Origin: CAZWCX01 sp964632945
GTDB lineage: Bacteria; Planctomycetota; MHYJ01; WSZJ01; CAZWCX01
Length of the DNA stretch: 29,988 nucleotides
Direction of reading: 5' to 3'
Assembly (NCBI GenBank): GCA_964632945.1
Contig: CAZWCX010000091.1
Span: 1-29,988 of the forward strand
Both the position numbers and the translations under genes were made by a program. Below are positions 1 to 9,000 of the stretch, one piece after another. The notes under the pieces were generated by a model. The model did not search any database. It was given only the letters and a program-made list of their open reading frames with translations, and was not told the DNA's origin. The stretch's first letter is position 1. The number at the start of each line of letters is the position of its first letter.

Positions 1-1229
1 CGGCGGTACTCGTACTTCTCGACCGCCTTCATCAGGCCGGTGTTCCCCTCCTGGATCAGGTCGAGGAACGACAGCCCGCGATTGCGGTACTTCTTGGCGA
101 TGGAAACCACCAGGCGGAGGTTGCCGCTCGACAGCTTGCGCTTGGCCTTCTCGTATTCCTGGTAGCGCTCCTCGATCTCCTTGACGCGCTGACGGAGCCG
201 ACTGGGCTCCTCGCAGCACATCATCTTCAGCTCGCCCAATTCCTTGCGCAGCTCCTCGGTGCGCGCCTTGTTGAGCCGGTTGCGCTTGGCGTTGCCGAGT
301 TCCCGCTGGATCTCGACCATCCGGTTCGAGATGCTCTTGAGCCGCTCCATCATGGGGCGGATCTTCTTGGTCTGGATATTCAGCTCTTCGAGCAGGATGA
401 CCGACTTGCGCTGCCGGTTCTTCATCCGCTTCTTGATCCGCGAGCGGTCCTCGGCGGAGGTGCGGGTGCGCAGGAGCTTCGTGTAGTCGTCCCGGTTGTG
501 CTTGAGGAGCCGCTTGAGCGTCTCGATGTACTCGGGCAGTCGCCCGAGGATGTCCGCCTTGGTCACTTCGATGGCGGAGTCGGCCTTGAGCGTGCGGTCG
601 AAGGCGAGTTCGCCCGTGCGCACGTCCTCGAGGATCTGGATCGCCTCGCTGATCGCGACGGGCGACTCCAGCACCTTTTTGCGGAAGCGCTTGCGCGTGA
701 GCTCGATCTTCTTGGCCAGCATGATCTCCTCTTCGCGGGACAGGAGAGGGATCTCTCCCATCTGCGTGAGGTACATGCGGACCGGGTCGTCGATTTTCTC
801 GGTCGGCCCCTTGGTGCGGGACTCGTCCGGCGGCTCCTCCTCGTCGAAGGACTCGACTTCCCCCTCGGGACCCTCGGCGGGCTCGCGTTCTTCGACGTCG
901 GATTCGTCCATGAGGTCGATGCCGAGTTCGTCGAGCATCGTGAGCACGGAGTCGATCTTGTCCTGCGACGCCTGATCGTCGGGAAGGACGCGGTTGAGCT
1001 CCTCGAAAGTGATGAAGCCCTTTTTCTTGCCCTCCTCGATGAGTCCGCGGATGTCGCCCTCGACCTTGTCGACGGAGCGTTCATCCTTGGCCGGGGCGGC
1101 GGCCTCCGCGGCGGCCGCGGCGGCGGCCTGTTCGCGCTCGACCTCGACCGGATCGGGCGGAGGAGACTTCTTCTTCCGCTCGTCGGTGTCGCGGTCCTTG
1201 TCCCGTTCGGTCTTGTTGCGTTGGCTCAC
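1..1229 (-). CDS. rpoD: RNA polymerase primary sigma factor RpoD (SigA), 3' end cut by window
   Basis: Primary sigma-70 factor that directs RNA polymerase to housekeeping promoters. 409 codons are visible; the C-terminal part (rest of region 2, regions 3 and 4) lies beyond base 1. Seen in sequence: a charged, Ala-rich N-terminus, an acidic stretch near residues 110-137, region 1.2 at about 147-176 (DDPVRMYLTQMGEIPLLSRE), a Lys/Arg-rich non-conserved spacer, and the start of region 2 with NLRLVVSIAKKYRNRGLSF followed by DLIQEGNTGLMKAVEKYEYR at the window edge. These region 2 signatures are diagnostic of RpoD. The start is a GTG at 1229 preceded by a GGGAGAGG Shine-Dalgarno; no nearby in-frame ATG fits better. 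It begins 25 nt after the dnaG stop, so co-transcription with dnaG is likely, as in the conserved macromolecular-synthesis operon. Confidence 0.97.
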   Translation of the reverse strand, partial: MSQRNKTERDKDRDTDERKKKSPPPDPVEVEREQAAAAAAAEAAAPAKDERSVDKVEGDIRGLIEEGKKKGFITFEELNRVLPDDQASQDKIDSVLTMLDELGIDLMDESDVEEREPAEGPEGEVESFDEEEPPDESRTKGPTEKIDDPVRMYLTQMGEIPLLSREEEIMLAKKIELTRKRFRKKVLESPVAISEAIQILEDVRTGELAFDRTLKADSAIEVTKADILGRLPEYIETLKRLLKHNRDDYTKLLRTRTSAEDRSRIKKRMKNRQRKSVILLEELNIQTKKIRPMMERLKSISNRMVEIQRELGNAKRNRLNKARTEELRKELGELKMMCCEEPSRLRQRVKEIEERYQEYEKAKRKLSSGNLRLVVSIAKKYRNRGLSFLDLIQEGNTGLMKAVEKYEYR

Positions 1230-1254
1230 GTGCCTCTCCCCAAGCGGGTGTGAA

Positions 1255-3102
1255 TCATTTCTTCGTTCGGGCCTGGCGCTCCTGGTCGCGCTTGCGCAGC
1301 GTCTCCTCGAGGCGCCGCAGGCTTTCCTCGTCGTTGCGAACCTCCCGGCGGACCGCGCGCGCCTCCGCTTCGCGGCGCCACAGGGTGATGGTCTTGAGCA
1401 CGCCCTCCAGACGGGCCTCGTGGTGTCCCTTCCCTTCCCCCTCCGCGATCACGCCGGCCAGGCGATCGGCCAGGGCCGGGTCGCCGAGTGAACCGAGAAA
1501 CCCGGCGATGTTCAATTCTCCGTGCTGGTCCCAGTGCGCGAACAGCGCCTCCGCGACCTTTCGGCTCCCCTCCGTCGGCCAGTCCGCCGGCGGCAGTGCC
1601 TCCCGCACGCGCGGGATCAGCGCCGGCGCCGACAGCACGATATCGAGCAACTCCCGCGCGGTCTCGCGACGTCCCGGCTCGCTCGCCGCGGGCAGCCAGG
1701 CGGGCGAATCCGGCCCGGTTCGCGCCGGCGCCGGACCCGCCGGAACTTGGGCCCCCGCCGCCGCCACCGGTCGCAGCGCATGACGGGAGGCCTGCTCCCG
1801 CAGCGTGGCCAGGCGTTTCTCCAGGAGCGCGGACGTCACGTCGAGTTCCCGCGCGAGCAATTCCACCTGCAGCCGCCGCTTCACTTCATTCGGCGTGAGG
1901 GCGAGCGATTCCAGCACGTGGTCGATCGCCTTCGCCTTGCCCTCCACCGAGGTGCAATCCCAACGCTTCCGCACCAGCGTCAGGCGGTAGGCGAACAAGT
2001 CCACCGCCGCCGACAGCACGCCCCGGAAAACCTCCGGACCGCGTTGATTCAGGCAGTCGCAGGGATCGAGCCCCGCCGGCAGCGTCGCCACGCGGAACTC
2101 GAGATCTTCCTCCAGAAAAATGTCCAGACTGCGCTCGGAGGCCTTCTCCCCCGCGGAGTCGCCGTCATACACGGCGACGACCCGCTCGGCGAAGCGGCGA
2201 ATCAGCCGCACATGATCCCGGGTCAGCGCCGTCCCCAGCGTCGCCACCGCGGCGGTGAAGCCGAACTGGTGCGCCAGGATGACGTCCGTGTACCCCTCCA
2301 TGATCGCGAGCGACCCTTCCTTGACGGCCGCATCGCGGGCAAAGTTCAGTCCGTACAGAAGCCGGCCCTTGCTGAACAGCACCGTCTCCGACGTGTTGAT
2401 GTATTTGGCCTGCTCCTTGGAGGTCGAACCCGGCAGGATCCTTCCGCCGAATCCGACCACCCGGTCGCGCACGTCCAGGATCGGGAACATCACCCGGCCG
2501 CGAAACCGGTCGTACTGGCTCCCCTTCTCCTTGTTCGACGAAACCAGACCCGCTTCCAAGAGGAGCGCGTCCGGAACCCCCTGCTTGCGCGCGCGTTGCA
2601 GCAGGAAGTCCCACTGCTCGGGGGCAAACCCGAGTCGGAAGGCCGCCGTCGATTCCGGGGTGATCCCTCTCCCCGCCACATACTCGCGCACCCGCGCCGC
2701 GTCCGGCGACACGAGCAGATGCTTGTGATAGACGTCTGCCGCCCACTTCAGGACCTGATACAGATCGTCCCGGTCCCGTTGGGACTCGCGACGATACCCC
2801 GGCTCCGGTTCGACGGCGATCCCGTAACGCCGGGCCAGCATGCGGACGACTTCGGGAAACGTCGCCCGCTCATGCTCCATCACGAAGCGGAAAACGTTGC
2901 CGCCCTTCTGGCACCCGAAGCAGTAAAAGAACTGCTTCGCGGGCGAGACGCTGAAGGAGGGGGTCTTTTCCTCGTGAAAGGGACAAAGGCCGGTGTACTG
3001 CGATCCAGCCTGTTTCAGCGCAACGACTTCCGAGACGATTTCGACCAGATCCGCCGCGCGCAGGACTTCCTGGATCTTGTCTTCGGGAATCAAGTAGCCC
3101 AC
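1255..3102 (-). CDS. dnaG: DNA primase DnaG
   Basis: Synthesises RNA primers for DNA replication, working with the replicative helicase at the fork. 615 residues, normal for the family. The N-terminal zinc-binding domain has C40, H43, C61 and C64 (CPFHEEKTPSF then CFGC). The catalytic core has the TOPRIM residues EGYTD at 269-273 and DGDSAG at 313-318. The C-terminal helicase-binding part is less conserved and ends in a basic tail. Start choice is uncertain: the GTG at 3102 has a poor ribosome site, while a TTG at 3093 (protein beginning IPEDKIQEVL) sits about 5 nt after GAGGTGG and gives an N-terminus typical of DnaG. A strong promoter lies at 3146-3173, and rpoD follows 25 nt downstream. 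Confidence 0.98.
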   Translation of the reverse strand: MGYLIPEDKIQEVLRAADLVEIVSEVVALKQAGSQYTGLCPFHEEKTPSFSVSPAKQFFYCFGCQKGGNVFRFVMEHERATFPEVVRMLARRYGIAVEPEPGYRRESQRDRDDLYQVLKWAADVYHKHLLVSPDAARVREYVAGRGITPESTAAFRLGFAPEQWDFLLQRARKQGVPDALLLEAGLVSSNKEKGSQYDRFRGRVMFPILDVRDRVVGFGGRILPGSTSKEQAKYINTSETVLFSKGRLLYGLNFARDAAVKEGSLAIMEGYTDVILAHQFGFTAAVATLGTALTRDHVRLIRRFAERVVAVYDGDSAGEKASERSLDIFLEEDLEFRVATLPAGLDPCDCLNQRGPEVFRGVLSAAVDLFAYRLTLVRKRWDCTSVEGKAKAIDHVLESLALTPNEVKRRLQVELLARELDVTSALLEKRLATLREQASRHALRPVAAAGAQVPAGPAPARTGPDSPAWLPAASEPGRRETARELLDIVLSAPALIPRVREALPPADWPTEGSRKVAEALFAHWDQHGELNIAGFLGSLGDPALADRLAGVIAEGEGKGHHEARLEGVLKTITLWRREAEARAVRREVRNDEESLRRLEETLRKRDQERQARTKK

Positions 3103-3427
3103 CTCGGCTACGCACCGCAGTGCGTTGTCGACGAGAAATCGTAATATTATACAGCGGAAAACGAGTTTGTCAAGGGCTCACAAAGATTTTTCAGTCGTGA
3201 GAATGACACAACCGCCAGAAAGATAACCCCTTATCGATTAAATGCAGGGGTCCGCAGGAGGCAGAAATCTTGTCAAGCCCCCCACGTCCTTCCTTCCCCA
3301 ACCTCCGGGGCGGCGAATTCATTCGCTCCCGGTGAAAAAAACCGGCCCGAATCCCCAGGACCGTTCCGGCCCGACCGCCGGAGGATTCGATCGGGCGGCA
3401 GCCGGGCCTCATCGCGGGCCAACGGGG
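3103..3427. other. intergenic region between rsmA and dnaG
   Basis: 325 nt with no credible gene. It holds the dnaG promoter (3146-3173), a small perfect dyad GATAA-CCCC-TTATC at 3222-3235 upstream of that promoter, and a run of seven A at 3335-3341 (T on the transcribed minus strand) next to G+C-rich imperfect dyads, which may be where rsmA transcription ends. The dyad could be an operator, but nothing else supports this. Confidence 0.5.
3146..3173 (-). promoter_or_regulatory. sigma-70 promoter for dnaG-rpoD
   Basis: On the minus strand the -35 box is TTGACA (3173-3168) and the -10 box is TATAAT (3151-3146), with a 16-bp spacer. Both hexamers match the consensus exactly. The expected transcription start near 3139 gives a leader of about 37-45 nt before dnaG. 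The surrounding A/T-rich patch stands out from the G+C-rich background, which supports a genuine promoter. Confidence 0.9.
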
Positions 3428-4300
3428 CTACGCGATTCCGCTTCCGCCGGTCCCGCCGGCCAGGGTCGCGAACTCGTCCGCCGTGAGTTCTTCGGCGCGA
3501 GCGTCCGCGCGCTTGCCGAGGGCGACGAGGCGGCGTACCACTTCCTGCTCCGGCACGGCGGGCGAGACGGAGGATGCCACGTTGCGGGCGAGCGCCTTGC
3601 GCCGGTGGGCGAAGGCCGCCCGGATCCAGGCGACCAGGCGGCGATGCTCTTCCCGCGGACGTCGGTCCGCGCGCGGCCGGAGGCGCGCGACCGCCGAGGT
3701 GACTCGGGGGGCCGGCCAGAACACGTTGCGCGGCACGGTGCGGACCAGCGTCACGTCGGCGAGCGCCTGGAGGTGAGCGGAGACCGCCCCGTACCGCTCC
3801 TGGCCGGGGCGCGCGGCCCACCGTTCGGCGACCTCCTTCTGCACGGTCACGAGGGCGTCGCCGAGCGGCAGGCCGGACTCGAACAGGTTGAGGACGACGG
3901 GGGTGGCGATGGAGTACGGAAGGTTGCTGATCAGGCGCACCGGACCGTGCCCGGCGGCCAACCGATCGAAGATGAGCGGATGGAGCCGATTCTTGCCTTC
4001 CAGGGCATCGCCGACGATCCACTCGACGTTGCCGGCGCCGGCGGCCTCCGCGCGGCCGATTTCCGCCAGGCGGGCATCGAGTTCGACGGCGAGCACGAAA
4101 GACGCGGCGCGCGCCAGCAGCGGCGTGAGGACGCCCGGTCCGGGACCGATTTCGAGGACGCGATCCGTGGGCTGGAGATTCGCCTCGCGGATGAGGAATT
4201 GCACGAAGTTCGCATCGATCATGAAATTCTGGCCCATCCCCCGGGAGGGCCGGAAGTCGATGGCCTCGAGGCGGGCGCGGAGGCGGGAAGCGGTCCACAT
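3428..4300 (-). CDS. rsmA: 16S rRNA (adenine1518-N6/adenine1519-N6)-dimethyltransferase RsmA (KsgA)
   Basis: S-adenosylmethionine-dependent enzyme that dimethylates two adjacent adenines in the 3'-terminal hairpin of 16S rRNA, a late step of small-subunit assembly. 290 residues, normal for the family. Seen: the N-terminal GQNFMID segment at 23-29, SAM motif I EIGPGPGVLT at 50-59, the acidic motif II residue E73 in AVELD, D98 in VGDAL, the catalytic motif NLPY at 126-129, then VQKEVAERW and FWPAPRVTSAV. The start is the ATG at 4300. It lies 72 nt downstream of the PilV-like gene on the same strand, so it may be read from the prepilin operon; no separate promoter is obvious. Confidence 0.95.
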   Translation of the reverse strand: MWTASRLRARLEAIDFRPSRGMGQNFMIDANFVQFLIREANLQPTDRVLEIGPGPGVLTPLLARAASFVLAVELDARLAEIGRAEAAGAGNVEWIVGDALEGKNRLHPLIFDRLAAGHGPVRLISNLPYSIATPVVLNLFESGLPLGDALVTVQKEVAERWAARPGQERYGAVSAHLQALADVTLVRTVPRNVFWPAPRVTSAVARLRPRADRRPREEHRRLVAWIRAAFAHRRKALARNVASSVSPAVPEQEVVRRLVALGKRADARAEELTADEFATLAGGTGGSGIA

Positions 4301-4372
4301 GCGCGGTCGGTGGTTCCTCGGTGGGTGGGACGGGCCGGGACCTGCGGGCGGCAGGACCGGGAGTGGTGCCGG

Positions 4373-4762
4373 CTAGCGGGCGCCGCCGGCGATCATGACG
4401 GTTTCGAATACTTCCTGAGTCTCGCGGCCGCGGAACTTCCATTTCACCACGATCTTGACGGCATACGACGGGAGGACTCCGCCCAGGTCCTGCGTTTCGA
4501 CGTCGTACGTATACCCGGGAAACTCGGGAAAAGTCTGCGCGGTGACGGCGCCGGCCTGGCCCGCGGTGAACCGGGCCTGGACCTCGGCGCGCGCCCGTTG
4601 CGCGATCAGGCCGACGGTCGACTGGTCGGTGGCGCGCCGGTGGGTGGTCGTGGCGATGCCGAAGAGGGAGAAGATCCCGGCGAGCCCGATGGCCAGGACC
4701 GCCAGGGCCATGAGGATCTCGACCAGGCTGAATCCGCTCCGGGGATCGAGTTTCCGCGGCAT
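4373..4762 (-). CDS. type IV pilin-like minor pseudopilin (PilV/GspI-like)
   Basis: Small prepilin of 129 residues, expected to enter the inner membrane, be cleaved by prepilin peptidase and join a type II secretion pseudopilus or type IV pilus. The class III signal is clear: basic MPRKLDPRSG followed by FSLVEILMALAVLAIGLAGI, with cleavage after G10, mature F1 and Glu at +5. The globular part is short and ends in a beta-rich segment (VKIVVKWKFRGRE). The start is the ATG at 4762; the PilW-like gene stops at 4765, only 2 nt away, which implies translational coupling. GspI-like assignment rests on size and on its position beside J-, K- and H-type partners. Confidence 0.87.
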   Translation of the reverse strand: MPRKLDPRSGFSLVEILMALAVLAIGLAGIFSLFGIATTTHRRATDQSTVGLIAQRARAEVQARFTAGQAGAVTAQTFPEFPGYTYDVETQDLGGVLPSYAVKIVVKWKFRGRETQEVFETVMIAGGAR

Positions 4763-4764
4763 CG

Positions 4765-6036
4765 CTAGGATCCCTTCCCTTTCTTTTTTCCGCCGGCGTC
4801 CGGAAGCGTGCCGGCCCTCGGCGGGCGGTGATTGCGCACGGAAAAGGTGGCCAGAAACGATTCCCCCCAGAGCACGCGGGCTTCTTTCTTGTGCGCTTGC
4901 GGCTTGGTTTCGCGCGCCCCGCGCTTGTCGACCACGATCCGGCTGCGCGAGATCTCCTTGTACGAGATCCACTCGTCGCCGATGCGCACATGCCCCGGCG
5001 CATCGGGGAAGCCCAGGGTGGAATCCACTTCGATCGTCGTGGCCGCGGTATCCAGGTCGGCCCGGAGACTGGCCCAGGTTTTCTTGCGCGTGTCGGGCTG
5101 GATGTCCAGTTCGACCTGGACCAGGGCCGGCAGGACGTCGGGCGGAGGGGTGAGGCGGGAGGATCGGTCCAGGTAGAACGTGAATTCGGGCAGGATCCGC
5201 CGCGTGGAATCCCACAGGACTTCGGGGCCCCCGGACGCGCCGTCCCGCGCGGGGGGCTTGGCGGTGTCCCAGGTCGACGTGGTGTGGCACCAGAAGCGGT
5301 AGCGCAGGTAGAGCACGCCCGACGCCACGACCGCCCCGCCCGCCTGCGCGAGTTCCGCTTCCGAGGCGAAAGGCACGTCGGGAAACGGCGTCTCGCCCTG
5401 GGCCGGGGTATCGAGGAAGACCCGCCACAGGCGTTCGCCCCCCTCGGGAGAGGGGTGGAGGACGAACGCGACGTCGGAGAAGGTGCGCAATTCGTCGGTC
5501 CACGCGCTGTAGTCCACCAGGGGGGGGCCGTCCCCTTCCTCGTCTTTCCCGGATCCGGCCCCCTTGGAGGTCTTGGGATCGTCCGCGGGCGGGCGGCCAT
5601 TGGCTTCCGAGTCTCCTCCCGCCGGAGGGGCGGAGAGGACGACGACGCCGGCGCGGCTCAAGCGCAGACGCTGGCGGCCCTGGGGGTCGAAGTCGCAGAA
5701 CAGGCCCGGACGGGCCGGGGAACCCGGCGCGGTGGCGGCGGCCGGGTCGACGACGATGTTGACCGGGCGCTCCGTCAGCGCCGGCGGACGCGAGTCCATG
5801 TCGCAGAACGCGCGCGGAATCTCGCGGGCGAACTCCCCCATCACGACCTGGGCCCGTTCGACCACATCCCGGCGGGTTTCGCCGCGGTCCCACATGTCGA
5901 GCCCCGACTTCAGGATCCCCACGAGCAGGGTCCCGATGAGGGCGAGGATGCCGACGCTGACGAGCAGCTCGGTGAGCGTGTATCCGCGGGAGCGCGCGCG
6001 CGACGAGGGTCCGCGCATTCCCGGAGGCTCGATCAT
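4765..6036 (-). CDS. prepilin-type N-terminal cleavage/methylation protein (PilW/GspJ-like)
   Basis: 423-residue minor pseudopilin, about twice the size of typical GspJ. The N-terminus has a basic leader then RGYTLTELLVSVGILALIG, with predicted cleavage after G18 and Glu at +5, followed by the usual hydrophobic helix. A low-complexity acidic/Gly stretch lies near 140-172. Residues 332-390 form a module with TTIEV, GHVRIGDEWISY and a final RGARET..AH pattern that recurs in the neighbouring GspK-like protein. The C-terminus is a basic tail (GGKKKGKGS). The start is the ATG at 6036, 9 nt after the GspK-like stop. Family assignment rests on the N-terminal helix and gene context. Confidence 0.85.
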   Translation of the reverse strand: MIEPPGMRGPSSRARSRGYTLTELLVSVGILALIGTLLVGILKSGLDMWDRGETRRDVVERAQVVMGEFAREIPRAFCDMDSRPPALTERPVNIVVDPAAATAPGSPARPGLFCDFDPQGRQRLRLSRAGVVVLSAPPAGGDSEANGRPPADDPKTSKGAGSGKDEEGDGPPLVDYSAWTDELRTFSDVAFVLHPSPEGGERLWRVFLDTPAQGETPFPDVPFASEAELAQAGGAVVASGVLYLRYRFWCHTTSTWDTAKPPARDGASGGPEVLWDSTRRILPEFTFYLDRSSRLTPPPDVLPALVQVELDIQPDTRKKTWASLRADLDTAATTIEVDSTLGFPDAPGHVRIGDEWISYKEISRSRIVVDKRGARETKPQAHKKEARVLWGESFLATFSVRNHRPPRAGTLPDAGGKKKGKGS

Positions 6037-6045
6037 GGCCGGATC

Positions 6046-9000
6046 CTATCGGGTCTCGTAGTAGCGGGTCACGGTCGGCTGTTCGTACTCCACGCGCACC
6101 GACTGCAGCCGCGGCGTCTTCTTCCAGGCCGCCTCGTTCAGGTCGTTGAAGACGAAGGAGTCCTTGCCGAAGGTGAAGACGAAGCGGAGTTCGATCTGGT
6201 CGCCGACGACCTCGAGGGCGTTCGGCGCTTTCTCGTCGGTGAACTGGTAGAGACCCCCGGCGCGATTGGTCGGTTCGGCGTCCCAGGCCGGGGCGCCGTC
6301 GATGCGCACCAGGACCTTTACGCCGAGCCGGCGGTCCGGGACATCGGCCGTCCACGTGACGCGCTTCCAGGTTGCGCCGGTGGCCCGGCGGGTGATCGTG
6401 TAGTGGGACATGGAATCGTCCCATGCGAGGTCGCGGTGCCGGTCGTGGTAGCGGAACGGCAGCGCATAGACGAGCGTGTCGCGACCATGGCTTGCCGCGC
6501 GGGTGCCGAACGCGCCACGGTAGATCCCCTCGTCCGACTCGCCCCGGCGGGGCATCGTCAGGCGGCCGGGTTGCGCGTTCACGGTCCCGATCAACTCGTC
6601 GTCGATGAGGACGTACCCATCCGCGGGGATCCCGTTGACCGGGGGGATCGATCCGGCGCCGGAATTCCCGTTGCGGTCGTTCTTTACGGTGAAGTCGGAA
6701 TCGGTCGTGCCGACCGCCTTGTCGAGGGCGATCACGGCCATTCCCGGGTGCTTGTGGATGGCGTCGAGGAGGCGATGGGCGGCGGCCTGGGTGCCGAGAT
6801 AGCCGCGCGTGCACTCCTGGAGTTCGATCAGCCGCAGGGCCAGCGACTGTTGCGGGTCGGCGGGATTCGGGACCACCGTCTCCGACGTGGTGCGGGCGTT
6901 CGCGTAGCCGATCAATTCGCTGCCGATGACGACGGCGCCGCCGTTCTGCGAGAAGTCGGTGAAGTTGGCGTCGGCGATTTCCAGAACGGCGACCGTGCGC
7001 GCGCCTGCGGCCGCGTCGGCGGCCAGCACGGAAGACGAGAGGGACCCGGTGAAGAACTTGAGCTCGTCCAGGCGTCCCTGCATCCGCTGGCCGCCCCGCG
7101 CGGAGACCGGGCTCCCCTCCCCGATGAGTACCGAACCGGTCGCGTGCGAGACGAGCTCGCCGGAGGGGAACTTCAGCAGGCGGGCCGCCCCCCCGGCGTC
7201 GGAGATGTACTCCCGCGAGGTGACCTTGTCCAGGGCGACCAGGTTGGCGGGCACGCCCCCGAGCCGGACGGCGCGGCCGTTGCGGACGGTGGCGAGTTCC
7301 TTGGTGACGTGGTCGGAGGCGACGATCGTGACGGTGTCGTTCTTGCCGACGAGGCCGAAATCGTACCGCACGTTGACCGTCCCGTACTCGCCGGGCGGTC
7401 CGGGATTGCCGTCCTCGTTGCGGATCTGCAGGCCGTACTGGACCGCAAACACGGGGAGCACGGGCGTCGAAGCGGTGTGGGCCGCGGTGAGGGTTTCGAA
7501 GATTGCGCGCCCGGGGATGCCGATGCCCAGGTTCGCCGGCCCGAGGGGGCGGTCGCCGTACGCGATCCAAGCCGCCTGGTTCTGGCCGATGGGAATACGC
7601 AGGCCCGTCCAGTACCGCCCGCCGCGGGTGTCGGTGAAGGGCCGGCCGACCCACCATTCGTCGTCGACCTGGATCAGCGCCACGCCGTTGTTCGCGGTGT
7701 AGCCGGCGTGGTCGTCCACTTCCAACGAGAACAGGTGCACCTGGGCGCCGTTCTGGAACGCTTGCGCGGTGGTCGCCATGTCCAGGATCGTCTGGCCTCG
7801 GCCGTTCTGGACCACGAAGGCGTTGGGGACCTTGGAGTCGTAGAAGACCAGTTCGGCCACCGGGGTTCCGCCGCCGGCGTTGCCGACCACGAGCAGGTAT
7901 CCCTGTTCGGGAAAATCGGCAGTGGCGTCCGCGGCGCCACTCGGGCTGCGCACGGGAATGAACGGATCGGCCGCTTGAATTCCTCCCCCCGGCCGTGGAT
8001 TGGCCGGGTTGAAGAGTTCCGCGGAGGTTGCGACGCCGAGGTCGCGCGACAGGCGGCCGCGCACCACGGGAATCCGGTCCCACGCCAGGTTGAGCGGCGC
8101 CGGCAGCGCGATCGTGACGTTGGCAAGCGGGTTCGAGTATCCCAGCGGGTGCACCACGGTCCCCGCCGGATGCGGCAGGGGGGTCGTCCCGCGCGCGCCC
8201 CGCACGCAATTCTGCAGGCCGCCGGAGACGCCGTCGTACTCCACGATCTCCGGACCGATCTGCACCGCCCCCTTGGGCGCGAACGTCCCGCTGCAGGCGA
8301 TGGTCGTGTCCGCATTGTTGATCGCGCCCGCCAGCGTGCCGTCGAGACGCTGTCCATTGCGGTCGTAGTATCCGAACGTCCCCACCGGGCGGCCGTCGAG
8401 CATCAAGCCCATCTGCCCGTGCCGGGAGGTTCGCCAGGAGGCCGACACATGTCGCCACTCCCCCTTGCGCAGCGTGGCCTGGGCCCGCACTTCGGCGCTG
8501 TTCCCCTCCAGGCCGCCGTCGCGACATCCGACCGAGAGCTGACCCGGATCGTAGCGGACCCAGAGGTGGTTTTCGAGATCCTTGAAGGCCAGATCGAGGA
8601 AGTAGACGGTGCCGGCGACCGACTCCGGCTGCGCCCACATCTCCACTCCTCCGGGCGGAATCGACCATCCGACCGGCAGGACCGGCATGGTCGCGCCCCC
8701 GACGGGGATCACCGTCCCGGAAGGAATCCTCGGCGGCGGGACCACGGCCCCCAGCGAGTCCGTGAGGGCATAGGCGAGGCCTTGGCGGCCGCCCAGGAGC
8801 GTTCCTTCGTGGAACTGCGGGAAATGGTCGGCCTGCTTCACGCGCATGTCGCTGGCGGCGTGCAGACGCACGTCCCCGTCGTCGGCCCCCACCCCGGTGT
8901 CGGCCTCCTGGCCGGCGAAGGTCGGGTTGGGCCACGTCACGACGCCGTTCCCGAACGGCGAGGTCAATCCCCCCACTCCGTTCAGGTTCGCCCGCACCTT

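Noticed and set aside
3272..3277. second TTGACA on the minus strand upstream of dnaG
   Set aside because: No -10-like hexamer at 15-19 bp.
3329..3346. possible intrinsic terminator for rsmA (T7 run on minus strand)
   Set aside because: The T-run is present, but the hairpin before it is only about 4 bp and imperfect, so it is mentioned only in the intergenic entry.
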